Origin: Thuidium tamariscinum
Taxonomy: Eukaryota; Streptophyta; Bryopsida; Hypnales; Thuidiaceae
Length of the DNA stretch: 64,000 nt
Direction of reading: 5' to 3'
NCBI GenBank assembly: GCA_947034885.2
Contig: OX344751.2
Coordinates: 5,394,001 to 5,458,000 of the forward strand
Of this stretch, positions 11,301 through 23,797 are shown piece by piece. Within the stretch, counting starts at the first letter, position 1; each line of letters starts with the position of its first letter. The notes under the pieces are model-generated. The model had not been told where the DNA came from, did no database searches, and saw only the letters and a program-made list of their open reading frames with translations. The translations under genes and the position numbers were made by a program.

Positions 11301-14300
11301 AAATCGGGGAGACAACTGGTGAACATGGATGTATCTATCTACATTGCAAGTTAATTAGCAGGATTTAGCAACAACTTGGTCAATGACTCAACTTGGGCAG
11401 AACAGGCATTAAGTAGCTAGTTCCAGTTTGCCAATCAGCACCACGTGGTTGGTGCGGGCGGGGCCAAATAATGACAGCACACACAAAAACACAGCCCGAT
11501 AGAGTGCTTATTCATTTCAAGACGCGACAACATAAAAATACACGGAAAAATACTTGTAGTGCTCAATTCAACATCAAACAAGCGAAATAATCACCTGATC
11601 GTGACTCTCAGCATACCCAACACACGCCTCAGAATATCTCCGATTGGTTAGAGTGTAGACAATATCCCCCATGGACCATTCTTCATCCTTCCGTTCTTTC
11701 AGATACTGAATCCACTTGTCGGGAATCGCCATGGCCAGGCGATAATCAAAGCCGACCCCGCCCTCTGTAACGGGCCTGCAGAGCGTGGGCATGCCTGACA
11801 CATCCTCCGCAATCACCGTGGCATCGGGGTAGAGGCTGTGCACGAGCTCATTGGCAAGCATCAAGAACATCACTGCTTGCACATCAGTGGCTTCACTGAA
11901 ATACTCGTGATAATTTCCCGTGAAGACCATGTTGAGGCCATGATGATGGTAGAGCATGGAAGTCACCCCATCAAATCTGAAGCCATCAAACATGTACTCC
12001 TCCATCCACCAGCGCAGATTGGAAAGCAGGAAGCGCTGGACTTCCCAGGAGCCGTAGTTGAACAGGCGGCTGTCCCAAAGGGTGTGATACCCTCGGGCTC
12101 CAGTATGAAAATAGGAGTCTCGAGCTGCCTGGCCTAAATCATAACCAGCCAAGCCATCCACGGCGTTAGTGGATGCGTGACTGTGCACCACGTCCATCAA
12201 CACGCGAAGGCCCAAGGAATGCGCCTTATCGATCAGGTACTTCAGATCCTCAGGCGTACCGCAACGGCTGCTGGCTGCGAAGAAATTGGTCACGTGGTAC
12301 CCGAAGCAGCCGTAGTAAGCATGCTCCATAACTGCCATTAGCTGGATGGTGTTGTAATTGTTCGCCTTTATTCTGGGAAGCACTTCGTCGGCAAACTCTC
12401 GGTAGGAAGCCACACGTGGCTCCTTTGAACTCATGCCCACGTGCGCTTCATAAATGAGCGGGGCGGAGGGCTTCGCTGGACGAGCATGCTTGAACTGATG
12501 CCTGAACCACATTACCAGAAGAAAAAGGTCTTAACAAAGATCTGCATAGCAGGGAGACTACATTGCACTAGCCAGATAATTTAAATCGAGGAGCAAAATG
12601 AACCAATCGTGGAAATATGTGAAGAAAGTTATTCAGAAGGTGTAAAAGACAGGCCAAATTATTTTCAGACACCATGTGAAATTTGAGTGAAAAAGATAAT
12701 GCACAAGTTCGCTCCAGCTGGATAAGGGGCACACATTGGCCTGCTTGATTTTTTCGCGGTTTACGCGGGGCACATTTTCCTCTTGTCAATTTTTTTTTCT
12801 GACGAAGACGTGCAATGTTCTTCAGTAGATTCCGATGATATAGTATATAATACACGGCCCAGTGTGAGTTCTACTTCTAACAATACGATCAATCAAATTG
12901 GTCATTTTGTAACCCTTAATCCTGTGCCTGGTCCTTCAGGGTTAAAGAGGTGGAGATTTTACCGTTGTGACGCAGGCGGGTCCCAGTAAACACCATCATA
13001 ATACGCAGCAAACACATGAGGGTCGACCACGGCATATTTTATCCAAGCTGGAATTCGATCTACCCAAGAGCTATCCCCCTTCTTCATCCTGAACTTGACT
13101 TTGGAGCCATGCGGAATCACAGAAACCCCATCCACATCAGGCAACCGGATAGACCAGACGCCAAACTGGTCTCTTTCCATGTTATGTTTGCTTCCATCCC
13201 AATTGTTGAAGTCCCCGATCAACTGAGCAGCCCTGTGCACAACAATACAACGGTTAAGGCTAGTCAGTAATTCATAGAGGAATACCTGTGCCTTTAGCTA
13301 CATGCAAACACATGCAGCAGTCTCCCTACTGTGATAAACACGAATGGCACTTCAGAATCATGATCAGAGATACGGTGCTCTAGAAAGTAATGGTTTATGG
13401 GAAACATGACACATGGAGGAAGACGATGCACAATCTACACCCATGGTTCTACAGTAGTAAATAGATATCTCAGTGTCGGGCCACATAGTTGAGCACTGAG
13501 GATATGATAACTCACGCTGCCGCGGGAGCCCACTCCTGGTATACAATGCAATTCCCATCGCGAGTAAAGCCAAACTTCTCATAACCTACAGATAGCAAAA
13601 AAACGCTCAGTTAGAACCTCAGCACTAGAAGGTGAATACCTACACTAAATCACTGGTAGTGAAATGCTAAATACTCCATGAGACAGGAGAAAATGATTGG
13701 CAGATAGAAAAACAGACACAGTGAGCTTGACTCGATACAACCGTGAATCCCTTCACTTTCTTCATACCTCTCCTCACATTCTCTCTGCTGCAGCTGGCTA
13801 GCATAATAAACACACATTGATAACGGCAGAACCAGAACATCGAAAAGCTTAACCTTTCCAGCACCAAACTATCATGGTTTATAAATGACCAATTGAGTGA
13901 TTGTATTGAGAAAATATAAACCAGACAGGACCAAATATTATATCACCAGGATCACCGGAGATCATTGCATGTGTATGAATAAAATTGAAGCAGCCGGATA
14001 AGCAGCTGCCAATTTTAGCCAGTTTAAAAGTAAAGAAGGTGGCAAGTGCAGAGAACAAGAAACAAAAAAGGAGAGTGTAGAAGAAGGGATTCGGACAATC
14101 GGATCAAAAACTACACTAGTTGCATCAGTTCACTCCATGAGAAGCGACTTAAAGAAGAATTCTAACACCTACAGGACGAAGGATTCCAGGTGTAAAGAGG
14201 ACCAATTGAATTAATCGTATTGTGAAATATATACTTCAGATGAGGCCATATTTTATGTCAGCAGAATCAGTGAAGAGCATTACACATGTTGGTCAAGAAA

Positions 14301-16244
14301 ATAAATCGGCTTCACAAGAAAAAGTCCACAAATGTCCTGCTCAGACTACCTAGTAAAACATGGGGCTCAAACTGGAAATCTTGGTCCTTTCGGGGCTAAA
14401 AAAGCAGCTCCTAAATACAAGCTCAATTTATTACTGGAATGCAAGCTCACCTTTGGCAAAGTCTTGCAAACTTCCCTCATACTTGTCAATTTCCATCTTT
14501 CGCTTCAAGTACTCGCGAACTCGGTATTTGAGATGAGTCTGATGAGGAGCCAGGTAGGGGTCCACCTCCAGCACTCCCAACTTCTCCGAGCCATTCATGT
14601 CCTTCCATCCTGCTGGCTTATCAGGCTTGTCTGTCTTCAAACTCGCGGCCCACTCTAAAGCAGGCCTTGAAGCTGGAGGTGAGCTCGCCTTGAAGCTCAA
14701 GCTTCGGGTAAGCTACGCATAATACAAAATACCAAGACTTAAACATCTTGTAGTAGAAACTACCAGGAGTTAAGCGTCATCGCACGATGGAATTAGTTCA
14801 CAAGACCGAGCACTTTAAACGGAAAAATCATATGAGGTATGTACACCCATAATCATCACAGCCCAAAATGTAACACCCACATTTGGACCGACCTTGAAAC
14901 AACACTAAAACCTAAAAATTGATTACACAAGCGAAATATGGGAGTCTATGAGAGTGTAGTGTTTGGTTTTGGTACACCTAGAGACAGTGGGTTGAAAATT
15001 CAAAACTTATCATTACGGGGTTCAAATAGTGCATGATTAAAGAGCATTGGAAGCAAAGAGTGCGCGCTAAAGAGCGTTGAAATCCTCTTTCAGTTGCCAA
15101 TAAGATCTAATAAATACATTCTGTGGTTAATGATAGTAACTATGCTCAGTTGGAATTAGTGTCTTTCACCTCGCTGTGTGCACAATTAGTAAGAGAGGTA
15201 AAGGCTATAGTCAGACAATTAGGAATAATAACACGCCAATATGACATACACACACACGAATTCATAATGGAACTTACTCCTCCAACTCCCCACATGGACC
15301 TTTCGAAATGCACTCGCTGCAAACCTAAAAAGTCCCAGCTCGCTCTGCACAACCCTGGAACCTGCATTGCATTCCCACACTCTCGTATTACAAATCCCTT
15401 TCTCTTAGACATTCCCCGGACAAAGGCAAACTTATTCCACAATAAAAACTCATAGATCATCGCGACAACTCCACCCTCACCCAGTTTAATAAACAAGTCA
15501 CAGTAAGGTGATGACTACGCGACAATTTCGAATTATTCCTATTAGAAAATTCTCAATCAATCATGAGATCACAACTAAGCATGGACCCTGTCACTCCCAT
15601 TGCTCCTCTCCAACCAGCAAACATTGTCTCATTCTCACACAAGTCACCACAACCTGCAAATCACAATCCAAGATCACGCCACGAGTAATCCAACCAACAT
15701 ACACTCCCAACAGCCCTCATCAAAATTCTCAAAATTCAAAAATAAATCCGACCCTCACGACAACAATTATCCGCACTCTCTCACAAAACAACACAATTCG
15801 ATAAGCACGTTAACACAAGGTGATGACTAGGCTCCAATTTCATATACTTTTCAAATTATTCCCATTACCAAACTCGGTCAATCATGAGATCACAATCAAG
15901 CATAACTTAAACCCAGACACTCCCATTGCTCCTCTCCAACCAGCAATCACTCGCTCATTCCCACACAACTCAACCACAACCTACAGATCAGGTAACGAAC
16001 AATCCCAACCAACCTCAGCTCCCAACGGCGCTCATCAAAATTCAAAATTCAAAAAGAAATCCGACCCAACAGCAAAGTCCTCGCGCTCTCTCCCAATACA
16101 GCAACTACGAACGACGCACGGGCCGTGAATCCAATTGGCAGCTGAGAGGGGACCAGTCAGGGCAAGCACCCGAGGAGATAGAGGAAGTAGAAGAGTATTT
16201 GAGGAGGAGCGGGGGCCATGGCAAGTCGCAGCAGCAGCAAGCAT
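8338..16244 (-). CDS. SBE: Plastid 1,4-alpha-glucan (starch) branching enzyme, GH13
   Basis: Makes the alpha-1,6 branches of starch in the plastid by cutting and transferring alpha-1,4 glucan chains. Exons in transcript order: 16120-16244, 14451-14701, 13516-13585, 12963-13232, 11595-12501, 10832-10948, 10663-10725, 10416-10523, 9825-9926, 9573-9640, 9252-9333, 9002-9118, 8338-8361. They sum to 2304 nt, 767 aa, with consistent phases. Residues 1 to about 45 resemble a plastid transit peptide (Met-Leu-Ala-Ala, Ser/Leu-rich). A CBM48 segment (WAP, then IGDFNNW) spans about 127-235. The GH13 domain carries DVVHSH (342-347), GFRFDGVTS with nucleophile Asp416, VIAEDVSG with acid/base Glu471, and ESHDQ with His539/Asp540. 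The HVGMSS signature is at 259-264. The exon 1-2 junction is the least certain; an acceptor at 14713-14715 is an alternative. The last exon codes only seven residues. Confidence 0.95.
15506..16118. repeat. ~312-bp direct tandem duplication in intron 1 of the branching-enzyme gene
   Basis: Copy 1 is about 15506-15805 and copy 2 about 15818-16118. Shared blocks in order are GGTGATGACTA, AATCATGAGATCACAA, ACTCCCATTGCTCCTCTCC, and AAATCCGACCC near the end. Offsets between matches run from 312 to 326 bp, so the copies have drifted by small indels. Copy 2 ends directly at the proposed donor of exon 1, so the duplicated unit is the 5' part of the intron. Confidence 0.85.
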
Positions 16245-16850
16245 GGTGGAGCAGGGATTGCGAGACCAAGGACGAGGCAAGGCAGTAATAAGGAGCAAAG
16301 GAAGGTGACGATCCGTGTGGTGGGTGGTGTCGCGCATGCAGGGGCGGCGATGATGGTTCGGTTGTTCCCGATGCACGGAACAAGGTCCAGATGCGATGAT
16401 GATGCTCACTGCTGGGGAATTCTAGCTAAGTTAGACCTCGCGTGCTGTGTAGCGTTTTTGCAGCAACTACGCTACAGTTGTGGGGTGGGGAGCTTGTGGC
16501 CCTTGCGGGATGTCCTGGATTCGCGATGGAGGGGAAATGCAGGGGAGCTGGGTCGTAGTGTGGCGAAAGCCGCGAAACCACCGAAGGCAACGCCAGTCGC
16601 CACTCGCATGACCCGCGACCGACGTGAGGCGGGGAGGGTGGTTGGCGGGGCCGTGTGTTTGGGGCTGTGGGCCTGCGGGGGACGGGAACGGGATGGCAGG
16701 GATGGGTCACCGTGACCGCGCATTTCACCCGTGGCCGTGACAGCTGCTGTACTAGAGGCTGGAGTGGCCCGTGACCTCTGGAGACACCGTGTCGCGACGC
16801 GTGTACCACTGTGCCTTTCCTCTTTGATGCTTTGGTAGTTTGGTCTCATA
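16245..16850 (-). promoter_or_regulatory. GC-rich 5' region of the branching-enzyme gene
   Basis: This ~600-bp island is strikingly GC- and CpG-rich against the AT-rich surroundings. It sits immediately upstream of the proposed minus-strand ATG at 16244, as expected for a 5' UTR and core promoter. Open frames run through it on both strands (for example + 16218-16715), but they have biased composition and no family similarity, so I treat them as by-products of GC content. Confidence 0.55.
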
Positions 16851-16908
16851 TGGGTAAATTAAAAAAATAGATTCCCCTCATATTTAACATTTATTTTAAG
16901 AATTAGCA

Positions 16909-17259
16909 TAAGAGGATTTCTGGCCCCCCCATAAGACTGTTTCAGGGGTGTTCCTTAAAACTGTTCCCACTATTGCAAATCAGTCCCCAGCTGGTCTGAA
17001 TTTTTGAATTTTGAAAAAAAAAATTAAAATTTTTTTTCCAAAAAACTTCAGAATGTATTAAAAAGCAAAAAAAATGATTTTAAGAAAAATTCAATTAAAA
17101 AATATATATATATTTAATAATTAATTAAAATTAATAAATAATTAGTATTTTCTGACCTGGCAATCGCTTGACCACATCAGCATCGTGTTCCTAGCTTTCC
17201 CAATGCATTCCCAGTGTTTGGGAACTCGCAATCTTATAAACCAGCTAGAAATCCTCTTA
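16909..17259. mobile_element. TA-flanked MITE, copy 1 (Tc1/mariner-like)
   Basis: Terminal inverted repeats read AGAGGATTTCT at the left and AGAAATCCTCT at the right, each bordered by TA (16909-16910 and 17258-17259). The interior has a long A/T-rich block and a GC-richer right arm with repeated GTTCCCA-like words. There is no coding sequence. A close relative lies at 22205-22564. TA target duplication with short TIRs is typical of non-autonomous Tc1/mariner elements; that class is inference. Confidence 0.8.
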
Positions 17260-18580
17260 TGTTTATACAGAGTAATGTAAATCATCCCATTACAGACCAA
17301 ATGGGAGCAAATCCATTGCGAGTCAAATTGTATTGGTAGTATACATTTAAGAACTTGAATGTACACTACCACTAAAATCTAACCTGTAATGGGTCTGTTC
17401 CCATTTATTCTATAATGGGATAGTTCACCCTAGTAGACATACAGAATGGATACTTGTACATTCATAGGAAAGTAGAAGGTGCAAAGACAGGGGCACAAGA
17501 AATTGGAGATGACAAAACATAAGAATGCTCGTTGCATTGTAGGTTTTCATTGTGAATATTGGATGAATTAATTGGATGATATTTTGGAATGAAAACAACA
17601 TGAATTTTATAATTAGGGTCATGGCAAGGGTCACGACTCTACATGCTTAACCTCTAGAAGACAAAGGAGATATCAAATTTTCATTGGCAAACTCTCGGTA
17701 GGGTGAAAATAAATCTCAATATTATGTAAACTAGGATCTTGTAGAATAACAAATTTACATACTTCTTACATTTTCTGCTTTTCAAAATTCGAATATAAGA
17801 AGCATTTAAAAATTAATTTAGGAAATGTAATCTAACAGGAAAAGGGTGTAAATGTAATGTTTTTCCAATGAAAGGCGTAGTAGAGATGGAAAAAAAAACA
17901 TTTTTTTTAACATTTCTAGTCTTTATTCTATTCAAATAAATAAGATTTGAAGAAATTTTTTCTAAAATCTTATTTTTAGCAATTTTAAAAATGAAAGGTT
18001 CAATCTAATGTGATAAAATAATTAGAATGATTCCAAATTTTTTGGAGATGATCCAAACAATATGATAATAATATCAATTTTATAATAAATAAAAATTTTA
18101 TATATTTGAATATTTTTTAACTTTGTAGATCCAAATTGGTAAATTTTGGCTTTCTTTTCTTTCTATTTGAAAATGTATACAAATTTGAGAGAATTTTTTA
18201 TTTTTCAAATTTTTAAATAAAAAAAGACTATATTTGCATTAGATTTCAAACCAATTTTTTTTTTGGAGGGGGGGAATTTAAAAAGGATTATCCAACTTTT
18301 ATAATTTGTTTCCTCCAAAAATTTGTGTTTTTTGCCTACAAAAGTGATCATCCAAATTTGTTATAATCTAAAAATCCAACTACTGAAATTTTCCACAATT
18401 AATTTCATTCAAACCTAACAAAGTAGTCTTTATTTTTGTATGGTTGAAATTAAAATTTTCTAGCACATCTATGCACAAAAAAATATAAAAATAGAACAAT
18501 TCATCAAAAACCTTCATTGTCAAAGAGTTATTGGGCCTTGAAGGATCAATATATTAAGATTGAATCTAATAGTAGTCTAC
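17260..18580. other. AT-rich spacer
   Basis: Low-complexity A/T sequence without a coding region or repeat that I can support. Confidence 0.55.
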
Positions 18581-18859
18581 TAGAGGGGATTTGAGGCCAA
18601 CAGGAGACTGTGAGTTCCCAAACACAATGAAAGCAGAATCTGCCACAGAAATGCAAATCTAGCCTCTGTTGACATGGTTGAGAGTATGCCACCTCACCGA
18701 CTTTTTTCTTGAAAAAAAAATTGGACTTCTTTTTGCATTTCAGGAAGAACTTTTTTTTTTTTTTTTGAAAAAAATAAATTTATTGCTGACCTGATACTAT
18801 TGAGAACAATTTTGGAAACAAGGCTTTCGCAGTCTCTTGTTGGCCTCAAATCCCCTCTA
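18581..18859. mobile_element. 279-bp MITE with ~29-bp inverted repeats
   Basis: The left end reads TAGAGGGGATTTGAGGCC and continues AACAGGAGACTG. The right end is its near-perfect reverse complement (CAGTCTCTTGTTGGCC, then TCAAATCCCCTCTA). The terminal TA on each side fits a TA target duplication. The interior includes A/T homopolymer blocks. End sequence and layout relate it to the elements at 16909, 20500, 22205 and 44061. Confidence 0.85.
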
Positions 18860-20499
18860 ATGACTACCACATATAGTAGAGGGATCCATTCCTAATTGGT
18901 GCCCCACCTACAATTAGTAGGGGACTAGAATTCCAACCAAGGTTGGAATAGATTTCCATTTTTTCCTTGATGTGCATGTTTTGTACTTTTCAAAGGTTGG
19001 ACCAATATATTCATAATACATAAGCAAGCAAGAAAGTAGGAATCAATGAACAAAAAAATAGTCCTTGAATGATTGGAATTGGATGACTTTAGGTGTTGGT
19101 CAATGGTCAAGCCCAACTTTTGCCTTTCAAAATTCACAATAATTTCAGTTCAAGAGATAAAATTATAGGTTTTTTTACAATCTCCATCAATTCTGTAAAT
19201 GCAACTGGAAAAATATTTGTTATGCCTTGCACTATCCTAGATCATATCTAGATGTGTTTATTTTATCAATTATGGGCCCTCAACTATACAATTTAAGAAT
19301 ATTGTTACAGAAGTATACACATAATCAAACCTATTAGCAATTGGGCATATTTGGTATTATGAAACAAAGATTGTCTTTATTGGATGTTATTGGTAGGTGA
19401 ACAAGCATTTAAATGCACTTTAGTACACCTTTTTTAATCATTGTCATTGTATAGATAGGTCGTGGAATTTTACTATTTAGTCTAGAAGTGTGTAAAAAAT
19501 CAACACTTGGTTCATTGAGACTCACATGTTTTGATCATGTACATCTTTTGTCACAAGGTGTGTACATATTCTCCCTTACTAGGAATCTAATTTTTTTTCC
19601 CAATTAAGTGTTTGAATTAAAAGTTATGCTACCTTAAACATTTCTTAATTGAGTAGCTTTTGCAAAAATCCTTGTTTAGGTTGAATTTCAACAAGTATGT
19701 TACTTATATGATACAAGATGCAATTCTACAAAAAAATAACCATATATAGTGTAAAAATCTCAATCCAGGAGGAATTAAGGGTTGTTGTCCCTATTAGCCC
19801 CTAAAAGATTATTGTCCCTTCAAGGGACAAATGGGATTTTGGGCAAGTATCTATAGGCCCAAATTTTATTTTGATTTTTTAATACTTTTTTTGAAGATAG
19901 GAAAATTGATTAGCTTGATGAAAATATAATTTTTTTTCAATCGATGCCCGGAAACAAAAGTTATGCCTAAATAAGCTCAAAATAGAGGAGACCGGGTAGC
20001 AAAAAAGAATCAAAATTTGAATTTTTTTTTAAAAAGTTCTCAAAGATTATATTTTTATCTATGTGAAAAGTTTTGATTCAATCCATTTGGACTTATTCTA
20101 AGAAATTTATAGACAATCTTGATTTTTGTACAGTTTGATCATCTTCTTGAAAAATAACTTGTTGGATTCAATTTTGAATGCAATTTTTATAATTTTTCAA
20201 AACAATAAAACTTATATGGTTTATTTTTTCTTGTTAGAACAATCTGATCATAAGGATTAGTGCACTTTAATTCCATCTTAGATATATTAATAATTTAAAT
20301 TTTCCTTCTATCTTATATCTACTTCTATTTAATAATTTTTTAAAGAATAAAGATTAAGTTTTTTTCACATTTTTCCTAGACTCTCAATTCAATTATTCAT
20401 CACAATTTTAAAGCTCAAGACTCTGTAGTGTAAAAAAATAAAGTTAAGAAGTTTCAAAGTCAAATAATTAATCCAATCTTGCAATGTTGGATAAAACAT
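18860..20499. other. AT-rich spacer
   Basis: No gene supported. A small palindrome, GTCCCTTCAAGGGAC, lies near 19815 and has no obvious role. Confidence 0.55.
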
Positions 20500-20660
20500 T
20501 AGATGAAATCTGAGGCCTCCAAAGGGCTATTTTGGAACTCTTCCTGAATTTTTTTTTATATGGCACTACCCTGCTACATCAAATTCTTGCGATTTTGTAC
20601 TTTATTGTTTTTCCAGACTACAGGAACTTGCAATCTCTTACACCCCTCAAATCTCTTCTA
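20500..20660. mobile_element. 161-bp TA-flanked MITE
   Basis: The left end TAGATGAAATCTGAGG and the right end CCCCTCAAATCTCTTCTA are imperfect inverted repeats bounded by TA. It is shorter than its relatives at 18581 and 44061 and looks like an internally deleted member of the same family. Confidence 0.7.
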
Positions 20661-22204
20661 ATGAATTTTTTTTATAAATTTTGAACATAGAAATCTTGCA
20701 ATCTATGCGGTCAAAAAATTTGAAATTTTTTCCGTATACTCTCATACTAGTTAGGTGTATGATTCTTGGTTGGATGTGAAAGAAAATAGTTTTCAAATTC
20801 TTTTTACTCTTTGCTATGGAAATGGAAATTTAAAGTGTTCTTTCACATGAAGAAGGCCTTGGTCTTTTATAAGGTCCTTTAGGGGTAAAGCAAGGTAATA
20901 AGATACTTTTTTTTAAACTTTAAACATTATGATCTTTGAATTCATGAGGTTGAAGTTCTTGAAAGTTTTTCTACACATTCTTATAGTAGTCTACTATAAA
21001 TTTGTATGCCTAAATTCAGAATTTCTTTTTCATAACCCTAAAAAGTAGAATTTTTTGCAATTTCTATCCCCTAACCTTTAGGAATTATAATATTCCTGAT
21101 AGTTGGACAATTCTCTTTAATGTATAGGAAGGTGATAGCTATGGCTTTCAATGATTTCACTATTTTTCTTAGCCATAGTGTCTTACTTTGATGGGATCAA
21201 GCTATACAATTATCTCTTCCAACATTTTGACTTTCTTTATGTTTAATTTTCTTTGGATCTAGTAAAGTGGCTTATAAATTTCTAAAACCATTTTGGCTTG
21301 AAAAGTTTTTCTTAATTTTTTCTATCATGGTATTGCTACTTTTTATTACAGTTGTGAATGCTCAAAATGTTGAATTTCAATGGGAGTTTCTCAACCCATT
21401 TCCAATTGCATATCATTTAGTAGCCTTCAAAGAGGCTACTTTTTTCTTAAATCTACATCTTCAATGATTTATACAATGATTCTCTCAAGCATACCATAGA
21501 AAATTAGAATAAACTATAGCAGTAGTATGGTGATAAAACATATTGTATCCAAATAGTAACTTTAATTTAAATTAATAATAAATAAAATGCTAATTTTTTT
21601 GGATTAATTTGTGGATTGGAAAACCAAAGTTATAAATAAATGGAAAATATGGTTTGTCAAAAATCCAAAGACATCATTGAGTCAAATATCAATTTGTCAT
21701 TTGACTATGACCTATTAAGAAAAAATTTGATGGCAAAATGAAGGAATTGTTTCAATAACATTTAGTGAGATTGAAGGGTGTAGAGGTTATTTTTTAATGA
21801 AATACAACAATTTATCAAGAATACTCAAAGAATATGAGATAATTTGAAGATGAGAGCTTGATTGCTCATTCTCAAAATGTATGAATTGTGTTTATAATAG
21901 ATTTGCAAACCTGATTTTCTTGTAGTAGAATTCATTTTTTTCCAAAGAAACTTTGGACCTAGAATAGTTGGAAAATCAAGCTAATTTTTATCTTCATACA
22001 TCCATTTGTGATTTTAAACCTTCAAAAAAAAGTTATGGAGAAATTAATTGTACTCAATGTACAAATGTTATTGAAAATGCACTATTAAAAACCTATATCT
22101 TGGGTATTGTTTTCAATATATCTTGTTTTCTAAAACGCCACTACGTTGAATGGTGAGTGGTTATAAGAGTGTGAGATCAATGTGATGTTTCTGAAAATGT
22201 ATCA
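20661..22204. other. AT-rich spacer
   Basis: No supported gene. One open frame at 21267-21467 is hydrophobic because of T-rich codons and is not convincing. Confidence 0.55.
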
Positions 22205-22564
22205 TAAGAGGATTTCTGGGCCCTCAAGAGACTGTTTCAGGGGTGTTCCCCGAAATTGTTCCCACTGCTGCAGACCAGCACCCTGCTGGTCTGAATTTTT
22301 GAATTTTGAAAAAAAAAAATTAAAATTTTTTTTTTTCAAAAAACTTCAGAATGTATGAAATAGAAAAAAAATGATTTAAAAAAATATTTTTTTTTTCAAA
22401 AAAATATTTTAAAAATATTTAATATTTAATTAAAATTAATAAAAAAATATTTTTTTCTGACGTGGCAGTCGCTCGACCACATCAGCATCGCGTTCCCAGC
22501 GTTCCCAATGCGTTCCCAACGTCTGGGAACTCGCAGTCTCTTACAGGAGCTGAAAATCCTCTTA
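22205..22564. mobile_element. TA-flanked MITE, copy 2 of the 16909 family
   Basis: It starts TAAGAGGATTTCTGGG and ends GAAAATCCTCTTA, with TA at 22205-22206 and 22563-22564. Order and wording of internal blocks match the 16909 element throughout: GACTGTTTCAGGGGTGTTC, the A/T-rich middle, and GTTCCCAATGCGTTCCCAAC. The right arm keeps more CG dinucleotides than copy 1, so it may be the younger or less deaminated copy. Confidence 0.85.
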
Positions 22565-23604
22565 TGGTAGCTAAGTTGGAAAATAAGTAGATGTCATTGT
22601 AGATAGAAATGTTTTTTATAATGCTTGAAAAAATAAGTTCATGTCTTTTAGTAACGTCTTTCTAAACATAGATTGCTACATCAACAAGTAAACCCATTTT
22701 GAAAATACATAAGTTAGTAAAAATTACTACAATCTATAATAAAATGTTGACAATATGTGAAAAATTTAGGGAAAGGGCAGCTATATATACTTTGCAAAAA
22801 AAGGGAAATAGATGGATGTGCATCATAGATGAAAAGACATGGTCTTTACACAAGTAGTAGGAAGAGAAACAATTCATATGGGGTATATAAAGCAAGAATT
22901 GTATTCAATGTAAAATGTTTGAAATAACATAATTCAGATGTTAAAACAACATTGAGATGTTCAAACTAGCATTTAGACTTGTAAAACAATGTCGACATGC
23001 ACAATGGTCAAGTTGCCATATTTTAATCATTCCATATCTTTTATCTCACGATGAACAAAGAATGGATATAAATATGACTTTTCTACCCTTCATTCTCATT
23101 AGCTTTCAATGAAGTAATTCTTTCATTTTGCCATCAAAAATTTCCTAGATGATAAGTTTATTTCAATTCTTGTTGAATTCAACAATTTTGTTTGTTCACT
23201 TTATGTCATTTTTTAATTTATTTTAAGAATTTATTTTTTGATCTTGCCTTATGGATAGGATATGCACTAATTGGTGTCTCAAAAAACATCTAATTTGATG
23301 TTTCAAAAAGTAACATTAAAATGTTCAAATTACATAAAAGTGTGCTAACAAGGCATGCCACATCATCATTATTGGTTACCGCATCACTTTTCCCACTACC
23401 AGATTGGGTGCTATATCACATGCAAGTATAATGAAAAAATTTCCACATGGTGCTTATGTCGCATCCATATATTTCATTTTTGGTAGTTTGGAATACCTCA
23501 ATTTCTATAATGCTAAAAATACAAATTCAAATCAAGCATTTTTTATTTTATTTTATTACATTTTTTGCCTGTCCATTTCAATAGATTTTAGGTGACATCT
23601 GCAT
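22565..23604. other. AT-rich spacer
   Basis: No gene or repeat supported. Confidence 0.55.
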
Positions 23605-23794
23605 CACTACAAGAGAAAGGGGTGTTTTAAGTATAGTCCTAGTAGTATAGTCTTTTAAGGTAATGACCTTTAAATAAGGTTTTTAGTAAAATTTTACTAA
23701 AAAGATAGTCTTTTCAATAAATTTTTATTAAAAACCTTACTTAAAGGTCATTACTTAAAAGACTATACTTAAAACATCCCTTTGTCTTGTAGTG
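23605..23794. mobile_element. 190-bp CACTA-type MITE with CAT target duplication
   Basis: The element begins CACTACAAGAGAAAGGGG and ends in the inverse, CCCTTTGTCTTGTAGTG. It is flanked on both sides by CAT (23602-23604 and 23795-23797), a perfect 3-bp target duplication. CACTACAAGAAAA-type ends and a 3-bp duplication are the hallmark of En/Spm (CACTA) transposons. Almost the whole sequence folds into one long hairpin, for example AAGTATAGTC near the left arm against GACTATACTT near the right. It is non-autonomous and carries no ORF. Confidence 0.92.
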
Positions 23795-23797
23795 CAT

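Noticed and set aside
15508-16288. Overlapping plus-strand frames rich in Thr, Ser, Pro and Gln
   Set aside because: They fall in the duplicated intron 1 segment of the minus-strand gene and arise from C/A-rich sequence.
16218-16715. 165-codon plus-strand frame in the GC-rich island
   Set aside because: Composition-driven: long frames appear on both strands here, and the product has no recognisable domain. It overlaps exon 1 of the branching-enzyme gene on the opposite strand.
16472-16849. Minus-strand frame as an alternative transit peptide for the branching enzyme
   Set aside because: It begins MRVATGVAFGG in part and looks targeting-like, but no splice path with matching phase to exon 2 was better than the one from the ATG at 16244.
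21267-21467. Plus-strand frame with a hydrophobic stretch
   Set aside because: T-rich DNA automatically encodes Phe/Leu; no start context, homology or conservation signal.
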